From contig CM067066.1 in assembly GCA_033980235.1 (NCBI GenBank), positions 27,153,476 through 27,217,475 on the forward strand: 64,000 nt of DNA, given 5' to 3'. The notes under the pieces are model-generated. The model saw only the letters and a program-made list of their open reading frames with translations. It made no database searches and was not told where the DNA came from. Source of the stretch: Diadema setosum. Taxonomy: Eukaryota > Echinodermata > Echinoidea > Diadematoida > Diadematidae. Below are positions 55,201 through 64,000 of the stretch, piece after piece; position 1 is the first letter of the stretch; each line of letters opens with the position of its first letter. The position numbers and the translations under genes are program-made.

Positions 55201-58200
55201 AATAATGCTTTCATATGAATCCATCTTATCTTACAAATCTTGTGTGTCCGAAAGAGTTTCTCACTGATTAGAAACAAAATTGCACCAGAGCATATTCGTC
55301 GATGAGTCTTGGGCTAATATAATTCACAGGATGAGAACCTTCCATGCTCCTTTAAGCCCGAATTCACGAAGGTGGTACAATTGAAACCATGGTTTAAACC
55401 ATGGACAAAGACCGCAGTTTTGTATGGGGCGCCAAGTGTCGCATGGCCTATTTCGTTATGAAATCAGTCATTTCGTAATGTTAACATTGCGTCGATGAAA
55501 TGATCATTTCGTTAATGAAATGACTGATTTCGTAATGAAATAGGCCATGCGACACTTGGCGCCCCATACAATACTACGGTCTTTGTCCATGGTTTACACC
55601 ATGGTTTCAATTGTACCACCTTCGTGAATTCGGGCCAAAGTATTTTGTAATCTCAGATCAAACATGAACATAGTATGAGTGTATCTCTAAATTTGCAACT
55701 TCCTTTCGTTCACATCGAAATTCCTAAATTGCTTGTCCTCACATACGGCATACAATAAGTAATATAGATATAAATATACACACACACATACACACAAAAC
55801 AGTTATCATGTAGATCATATAATCTGTAAAATAATTTACTTTGACTGAAAGAGCTACTGTTGGTCTCTATACAGAAATGACTCTGAAAAGTACGATATCT
55901 GTACATCTGTGAGATGACATCATGTGAGAGGAGGTACATTTGTGATGAGTGCAATAAATAGATGAGTTGAAAATATATAATATATGACTATTTCAAACAT
56001 GCGGGCCCTCCTCTAATCACGTTACAAGGCACTACTGTCAGCGATATATACAACTAAAAACATTCATAACAAGGATCAACCACTGCCATCATAACATCAA
56101 TTTTCAGCGAACGACTGCTATTCAGTGATTCTATAATTTTGTGGGAAAGAATATAAAAGAATGGACAGTTTTATTTTTTCTGGGTCCATTAGTTGAAGAA
56201 AATATCACTACCTACAAATGTAGCCCATGGGGAGGGGAAGGGGTGCTTTCTAAAGCATTACACTTGCAGACCACAATTTTTTTTTTTATTCATTGCCAAA
56301 TCGACTTTGACACTATTGTAGAACCATGCACATTTGAAAATGAAGGGATGCATCATTCAAAATGTGAAAACGGATGCAATTCATATTTCTCATCCTTCAA
56401 ATATCAAAATCTGATGGAACGATTAACAAGTTGTATGATTTTGATTTTGCATGAGATCAAACGGGGGGAAAAACTAGGGGGAAACTCAATTTACTGCTTC
56501 CTTGCATGGTTCACATTGCCCCTTACTTATGACATTGGCAATGTTGTTTGCAAACTTTTCTACAGCCGTCACACAGAAATGGAGCAGAAGTAAAAGTCTG
56601 TGTAAGGCAGGTGACTGCTTTACTTGTACAGGAGACACTGTGTGACTGTGTGTTTTATCTGTAATGCTTCCCAGTTCAGCACAATGTGTTGGCAGTTAAA
56701 TGTAGATGACTACTTTTGTTACTTCCCTAGATTTTTGCATTTTGTGGCTTGACTGATTACCACAACAGTCAGTAATTTGAACTCTGACCTTGGGAACAGT
56801 AAAAACCTGTCTAGAGTTTGCATGTTTTATCACTTTCCATTTTGTAGCACTGAATATCATAAAATTCAATCCACAGTTCCTTAGCACTGATCAGCTCACT
56901 TTAAACAATCACAAATCCCAACACTGCCACACTTAAGTTACAGAAAACGACTTCAAATGCTTGCCAACTTGCATTTCATGACGAAATTTTCAATAAATGC
57001 TTTCATTCTGAGAAATTTCCATGAAAATTGTTTCTCACTCTGCCATAAACACACACTCCCCTTTCAACTTTCTTGATAACATGGGAGATCAGTGGCTGCA
57101 TTACTGTTCATTAGGAGGTTGCATAGCATTTAATCACATATTCTGTGCTACTTCATATCTTCCTGCATGATAATAGACATTGATCCCGTAAATGAATTAC
57201 CCATAGCAAAATAAAAAATACCATAAAACACTGAAGGACCCACATCGCTGTAACAACAAAACAACTGAGTGTCCCTCTTGATGGTCTGGTGTTCACTATT
57301 TGCCTAAAATTTCCCCAAACTCAGAAGTCAGGAATAGAACCCTCAACCCCGGGAGTCCACAGAGGTGATATCTTTCATTTTGCCTCTAAACTGACGAAAC
57401 ATCAATCACTTTGCAATCTTTATCTGTCACTTCCAGAAGACAAAAATTAAAGAGTGGTGAAAATACAATCACTGCATGACCTGTACAAATGGCTGGCCTA
57501 TATGAATACACATAGGAAGAATACTAGCTTTACAGAAGGATTACCTAGGAAACCACGGGGCAGTACATATTTTGCAATTTATAATCACTGGAAGTATTAT
57601 GGTATTTCACTCTACCTGGTCTCTATTGCTTTCTAGCATTTCACTTTCTATTTTGGCAGTAAATATTTCATATTCATCTTACCGTACTGCAGACTATCAA
57701 TGTACAAATTTCCTTGACTTTCGGTGTGAGATTGAAAATGAAGAGCTGCCCTACGCTTTGCACAAAAAGATCATCACATCATTTGTTTCATGGAGAGTGC
57801 ACAAAAATTTCAAGCAGCAAGATGCAACTATGTCAGTTTAGTCCTATATGTCATGTCATTGACTAAGGCAGCTAGGATGAGAACAATGCACAAGATTTTG
57901 ACAACATGCCTCTTTGGTATCCATTCCAGACCACTGTTTGGATTGACACACTGATGCAATTGAAAAACACACTAAGAAATAAACAACTTTCCACCAGACT
58001 GAAATCGCCAAGTACATGTATTACATATTTCAGATTCCATTAGTAGCCCATACATCAAGAAGCCCAATATTGTATCTTTTTGTTTTTGTCAAAAATTGTT
58101 CCACACAACAAAGACAGAAAGAATATTTTACTTTTTTTTTTCCACTTCCAAGGAGTTGGTTTCGCTAAAGGACCGACAATGTAGCTCCTCTCAAAAAGAA

Positions 58201-60092
58201 GAAGGAAAAAATAACTAAATCACTTCAGTGATAATGCTTTCACAATTATGTTTACAGGCTGCTACAGACACTGCAAAGACTCGTCACACAGACAACAAAT
58301 GGTCTGCTATCAACAGTTTGTGCTGTGGTCTCCCATGAACTGCCAGTGGAACAAGAAGTTAATTGTGGAAAATGTAGAGGAAAACTAAATGCATCTGTGC
58401 ATGTTTGACCATTTAGTGAAATGGACAAAAAAACAAACAAAACAAGAAATAAATAAAAAAAAATTGATGATAGATAATGATGTTGCATCATGTCATGATT
58501 CATTATCTTTACCCTAACTGTCCTCATGTCACAGAATGAAATGGATGGCACTAGTAACATCAATACCCTGATCTTCATGCTCTAAATATTGCAAGTACCT
58601 TGGTGAGGCACAAACGACAAATGCCACATGATTGATATTCATTCGCTACACAGAAAAACGCCCTCCTGAGTGATTTCTGCATGGGCTTTCGTCACATATA
58701 CCATTAGATTAGACATGGCTGAAATATGATACTATACATAAACAAACACAAACAAAATAAGTACTATTTATGGGCTTTTCTTTTTCTTCCTTCACTGAAA
58801 TCACAAATCATTGATAACTGGATGAGTGATATTCACATCAAATCCTCCTGCCGACACGGCACAGAAAAGATATACACCTATAAAGATATACTGGATGTCT
58901 CTGAGTAAAGAGTAATCCACGTTTGTTTGGACACACCACGACATGGTCAATGTTATTTCTAAAATGGTCAGGAGACAAAGAAACATTTTTGTTTGTTTGT
59001 TCGTTTGTTTTTTTTACCTCTCTTTAACTTTAATTATTATTTTCTTCAATCAATATCGATCTCAAAGCATTTGAATGTATCATGCAGAAATGCAAACATA
59101 ATAACACTAACAGATAATCAAATTAGAGCACATATCCATAGCGTTATTTACCACATAAACTCTCTTCATGATAGCTTGCAGAATTCTGCTCATAGTACAT
59201 TTGTACCCATTTCCTAAACTTACTGCCAAGAATCATAAGAGAAATTGTATAAATACGGAGAATATACTATACTGTCTTGCTCATCACATGACTGAGCTTG
59301 AACATTTTCTTACGTCACACACCACAAAAGGATGCCACCCAGGGCACTCTCAACCTCTGAAGGTATTTGTTACACGCTTACGATGGCTCGCTGAGTTCGG
59401 AAAGCTCCCTTGCAAAATGTCAATGAATACTGATGAGTGAAGTAGCCTCAATCTGCTTCTTCTCCAGGAGTTCAACACAAGATAAATTTGCCTCACAAAA
59501 ATCCTCATCGATTTCCACACACTTTTCCTTCCTGCATGGTTCAACCTGCACCAAGGGCGAGCCCTATTGCACATCGGGGCTCTTTTATACTGGATTACTT
59601 CATCTCTGTGGCCTACCTGCTGCTAGAATGGGTCCTTTTGCACGATTTCCGGGGCTTTATAGAGTCATGATTCACTATTCTCCTTTTAATGGATGATGCT
59701 TTGTGTTCCATAATCCTACGCATGTATGCTGTGATATGGGAAATTGCAGAGTTGAATGGCATACTTTTACAGGAGCTGTAATATTTTTTTTTTCCAATCA
59801 CATACCGCTCTAGACGTTTCCATTCGGTCACATGAATCAATCCAGCAACATTTCCCTGTCGCTTTTGCTCTGTCTGATCCAATGACATGTCCTGATGACG
59901 TCGCCTATCGCGAGCCTGTGTTACCATGGCAACGGTCACAATTACTGGTGTCTATTACATCATAATCAAGGTAATACTGTTCCTACATGAAGGAATTGTT
60001 AAGAGTACTGGGTATACAAATACTTGGGACTTGGCAAATCAGTCAATCTATTTTTTGTTTGTTTGTTTGGGGAGGGGGATTTTTTCCCTTCA
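52237..60092. other. Long non-coding spacer between convergent BCAS2 and the kinesin gene
   Basis: Holds a (CA)n run at 52376-52410, a (TG)n run near 52545-52560 and the foldback at 55357-55634. The rest is AT-rich with no exon-like frame. The longest open frame (56141-56593, +, 150 codons) has no recognised motif and poor coding character. On the minus strand the part next to 60093 would be kinesin 3' UTR. AATAAA on that strand at 56285-56290 is one possible distal signal. Confidence 0.45.
55357..55634. mobile_element. 278-bp near-perfect palindrome (foldback element)
   Basis: The left arm begins cccgaattcacgaaggtggt and the right arm ends with its complement, cttcgtgaattcggg. Inner blocks such as ccatggtttaaaccatgg, gccaagtgtcgcatggccta and tgaaatgactgatttcgt pair across a short centre at about 55490. 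It could extrude as a cruciform or give a long dsRNA. The family is not identified. Confidence 0.85.
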
Positions 60093-63000
60093 TCACCGCC
60101 TGGGAGTTGGACGAGATGACTTGGACGTGGGTGTCTTTGATCTGGCTGGCGAGGAGTAGCTTGCCGAAGTTGGAACATCCTGCAAAGGTGAAATCACAGA
60201 AATCATAGGCCATTTCAGATCATGGTACACTCAAGAGTAATAATTGATTGCAAAACTGATTTACTGGTCCTTTTTCACCTGCAAACTGTGCATTAAAGAA
60301 ACATACATGTACTAACAAAATGCAAATCTTTATAATTAAGGGAACTGCTGAGAAAGACATTATTTTCACATTGGCATGTCAGTTTAATTCAAAGTAAGGA
60401 CATGGTTTCATTACTTTTCACATATTTTGCGCTTCATTCGGCTGATATGAATTCTATAATCCTGAAAAATATCTTCATGATTTTCTCTGCACATTTTGAA
60501 TGGGCTGAAAATTGTGTGCTACTTTAGTGATGCCTCCCTGGTATGAGTATGTGTGTGTGTTTGTGTGCTCATGTGCCCTAGTTAGTAGTAGTAATCGTTT
60601 AAACGCAAGTGTATACTGGTATGCTAGTAGTTTCTGTGCAAGCTGTGCATTGGAATGGATCAGACAACACATCAATTTTGTTGCAGGGAGTCTTTTTTTT
60701 TTTTTTTTTGGTAAATTGCATGAAAATATATGAGTAAGCAATTGTGCAGCATGAATTTGAAGTACCTGCTAATATGTTTTTGAGCCACTCAGTGCAAAAC
60801 ATCTATTGCGCATAAATATTAAAGTTTACAGTGATTGCTCAGTTGTCACACAGAGCACGGATTATGGATCACGTCCTCACCTCATACTGGGAGAGTCGGT
60901 CCTTGAGAGCCGCCACCTCGGCGCTGTCAGTGCGCTTGGAGGCGGCACCCAGCTCCACACTGCGCACCCTCTGGGCGAAGCTGAGGCTGCAGTGGGATTC
61001 CCCAGAGTTCTTGGCCACGGGGGAGACTTGGACCACCATCAGTGTCTTGCTGTCACCACCTACACGGAGATTGAAGCATTCCGGGAGGGGGAGGAAATAA
61101 TAAATGTTGCATTAAAGTGCAACTCCACGCCACATAAAAGATCACAAAGTCCATAGAGTGAAATCAAACATACCACACAAACAAATAATAGCAATAATAA
61201 AAACATAGCTTTCATAGAGTCACACATTCAGAGATACGTGATATCCCAAAGAAACAGGGATATCACCACAGAACATATGCATGCTCCATACAGTATTGAT
61301 ATCACGTCCAACTCCAAATGCAAATCATATCTGGTGTTATGAAATTACCTCATAATTTTTTAAGAGTTGGTCTTTATCAAGTGCTTTATCTGCTCTCCAT
61401 TCCTTGGTTTAAACACAGCACGTTGGAACTTTTATATCTTTTCTTCTTGAAAAAAAAAGAAGCTAAACATCAGAGAATTATAAGAAGAATTATCCCAGCT
61501 GGGTTGGATTCAGCTGGAAGATTTACCGAGTGATTCCTGGAGGAGGTAGGTCAGCTTGGAATTGCGGTATGGGATGTGGCCCTGCTTGGACCGCAGGGCC
61601 TGGATCACATCGCCCAGGGCTGACAGGGACTTGTTGATGGACTGGGCCTCTTTCAGCCTCTGCTGGTCAGTGCCAGACCCCGATTTGTTGACCCGCTCTG
61701 AGCCAGCCAGATCAACCAGGTTTAGTTTCCCTGGGGAGGTGAATGGAAGCAAAACAAAAGTCTTGCAGACATGTTGTACCTTTGGCCCTGGATAATCATT
61801 CATATGTAAACAAGGGTACTACTATTCCATTTTCAATTTTAAAGAGACCCCAATAACTATCAATTCATTGCATATGCAGCTAGGCTGATCTGCTAGTCTT
61901 ACACAATAATTCAATAAATTGAATACTGTATAAGTTGTTATTTTCGCAAGGGTTTAATTTTCATGAATTTTGCGAATCACTGTTGGACCGCCAATTCAAC
62001 AACACATGAAAATATCTCGACCTTACAGGCACTAGTGCACTTATGATAGCGTCCATGTCAAAATCGTGAAAATGTCCCTGACCTTCTCATTCGCGAAAAT
62101 ATCTGTACACGAAAATAACAGCTTAAACAGTAATCTCTGTCTACTAACGGTGTCACATGCTCATACTTTGCAAAGATTTCACTCTTATGATACAGCTGGA
62201 TATATCAAACTAGATTTTCAACTCACATATCACATACACTTCAGGAATGCTTTCATATTACTTTTTCGGCTAAGCAATTTTGGATTCCAGATTTGACTCA
62301 AACCAAGCTGAAGTACATTTGCATGATATATAATTTTAAAGATTTCTCCTTTTTAGCACTGTGACAAGAACATAACATTCAAACAGTAAGATCATCACTT
62401 CATTCACTGCTGTTAAATACACTATAAGTCTGTGGAGTGAAAGCACACATTTTCTTTAACTTGTTCCTACTAGAATTGGCAACCATTCTAATTCCAAAGG
62501 CATGCCTCTCCAAATCCTGGTTTTGATAAATGTAGAAGCCCCCTCATTGTAAATGCTTCCTGCTTCTATTTGAAATAAAATGAAACCTTTCATTTAAAAA
62601 AGAAAGAAAGAAAAAAGAAAAACCTACTTCCGAAGCATACTCTTGAAGACTGCACAAGTTGTCAAATGTATGCAAAGGACTGAATTTTAAATTCTAAATC
62701 AAATTTCAAAGTCTCAAATATATATAGAAACGTACAGCATGAAACATCTCATGGCACTTACCAACTGATCGCTTTTTAGTAGCTTTGTTGGTCCCAATGA
62801 TGTTGACACAGAGCAAGGCGTGTGACCGCGAGCTGTGTTCGTTCATGTCAGTACAGGCTGTGGAGCGATTCTTATGGCCAGTAGCAAAAACCTGCAGATT
62901 TGGAAATGGTAAAAACACCATTTCATTTCATTACAAATTAACAATTCACCTTATATCTATTAAAAAAATATATATATTAGAGCTTTAACAAACCTTTAAA

Positions 63001-63329
63001 TTAGACTGGCTATCATGCGTCCACTACCGTGGGCTTTCTAAGGTCAGATAATTCTCATCACACCTCTACTGGCAATCAATACATTCTGAAGACAAAAAAA
63101 CTTTGCTGTGCAGTCTTAACAAATTGTTGCTCCTCACAAAATTTGTGAAAGTTTTCATGCACACAAAAAAATTCTAGTATTAGAGTAGTCTTCTTCAAGG
63201 CAGAGACTTGCCTCATTGATGTCATCCACTGAGGAAACCTCCACCTCTGTCAGTCCAGGTACATAAAGTCCTCCCTCTGTTGACATCTTCACATCCAGCT
63301 TGTTGGTTGGGTCGCTGCTCAACAGATCT
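60093..63329 (-). CDS. KIFC3: KIFC3-like kinesin-14 motor, last five exons (5' part outside window)
   Basis: Minus-strand coding exons: 63329-63212, 62891-62762, 61730-61527, 61059-60881 and 60179-60093 (stop 60095-60093). Together they encode about 239 residues, the C-terminal two thirds of the motor. Kinesin-14s carry the motor at the C terminus and walk to microtubule minus ends. KIFC3 acts at adherens junctions and centrosomes. Motifs: [19 protein letters not shown], switch [12 protein letters not shown], switch [59 protein letters not shown] and RVRSVELG. The last two blocks match KIFC3 rather than KIFC1. The end is a short Ser/Pro/Arg tail ([15 protein letters not shown]). The first intron in the window has a GC donor (GAG/GCAAGT at 63211). 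The P-loop exon is not in the window. Confidence 0.9.
61924..62132. mobile_element. TACTGTA-ended MITE in a kinesin intron
   Basis: Starts tactgtataagttgttattttcg and ends gaaaataacagcttaaacagta, with ttcgcgaaaatatctg inside. A member of the CGCG-rich family, moderately diverged. Confidence 0.65.
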
Positions 63330-64000
63330 CTGCAATGGCACAAGTAACAATGGTAGTCATAGTAACAGAGCACAGGGCTTCAAATGACGTATGACAACGT
63401 CAATGGAGGTTTCCTTATCTATCTGCATTAGCATACGCTTTTGTTGAAACTTCAAGTTTCCTTGCCCACTGACAATATCATCAAGTTCAGTCATCTCTGT
63501 GAATAATTTAGCAACAACCATAATTCCTCCTTCATCAAACTTATCAACACTGAATGTATCCAACTATGAAAAAAAAACCCAACCATGATTGATATCTCAA
63601 TTTCTTTCAAAGAGGAAATACATTGAAAGTTTGAGTGTGAGAAAATGGGACATTCAGTAAGCAAGAACATCATAATCTCAGCTCATTTTGTGTTTTGTGA
63701 TTGTGATATCGTGATATCTTTTGGGATATCACCCAAGGTGCCATCCCCACCCATCTCCCCCCCCCCCCCCCCACGGATGCTTGCCTATTTAATGGACATG
63801 ACACTAAACTTTCCCAAATGCCTGTAAATACAGTAATATATGTTTGTATAATGATGCTCTGTTACCAGTCATAAAATCATATGAAAATAAATAATTCCAA
63901 GACTTTCATACTCTTTGGCAAATTTTGATGAAACTTTCCCCCCTTCCACGTGATCTCACTCCATTTATCAGATCAAGTTTTAACATGAGAGTGGGGTTTT

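Noticed and set aside
56141..56593. 150-codon plus-strand open frame
   Set aside because: No motif, no neighbouring exon and AT-driven composition, lying in the probable 3' UTR side of the kinesin gene.
63357..63563. 68-codon minus-strand frame just upstream of a kinesin exon
   Set aside because: It does not resemble the kinesin segment expected before RDLL (no EIYNE-like motif) and runs into a stop before the acceptor. It is probably intron.
1..64000. CRISPR arrays, bacterial operons, rRNA genes
   Set aside because: Introns, MITEs and polyadenylation signals show an animal nuclear genome. No regularly spaced palindromic array or rRNA-like sequence was seen.

Overview
The window is animal nuclear DNA: AT-rich, intron-rich and crowded with transposon remnants. 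Five protein genes can be assembled by joining exons at splice sites. All five are conserved animal genes: USB1, HSBP1, URI1, BCAS2 and a KIFC3-like kinesin-14 that runs off the right edge. The style of the repeats (many TTAA- and TA-flanked MITEs, a tRNA-derived SINE, an L1/Tx1-like LINE, a DIRS-like tyrosine-recombinase retrotransposon) and a partial match to human 16q gene order suggest a marine invertebrate deuterostome. An echinoderm is my best guess, but the species cannot be read from the sequence.

Layout: 0-9.8 kb is a transposon graveyard: a 135-bp tandem repeat, a decayed antisense LINE, three TTAA-flanked MITEs, a SINE, and a 5'-truncated LINE with a 990-codon reverse-transcriptase frame. 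USB1 (+) lies at 10.0-15.9 kb (6 exons, 267 aa). Its 3' flank carries MITEs. HSBP1 (-) lies at 21.4-28.1 kb (3 exons, 77 aa). Its first intron is filled with repeats and its second intron has AT-AC ends with U12-type signals. A DIRS-like element (-) with three open frames occupies about 31.2-36.2 kb and ends 75 bp past the URI1 stop codon. URI1 (-) lies at 36.3-42.5 kb (7 coding exons, 451 aa). BCAS2 (+) lies at 44.95-51.2 kb (6 exons, 258 aa) and is divergent from URI1. From 52 to 60 kb I see no convincing coding sequence. The last five exons of a KIFC3-like kinesin (-) fill 60.1-63.3 kb.

The genes do not form a single pathway. Two act in splicing: USB1 trims U6-class snRNAs, and BCAS2 is a Prp19-complex subunit. 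URI1 is a prefoldin-like scaffold for RNA polymerase assembly and PP1 regulation, HSBP1 is a small coiled-coil regulator of HSF1, and KIFC3 is a minus-end-directed motor. USB1, KIFC3 and HSBP1 all lie on human 16q, so part of the cluster may be ancestral linkage.

All coordinates come from manual reading. Exon boundaries rest on splice signals, phase agreement and remembered family similarity, not on alignments or transcripts.
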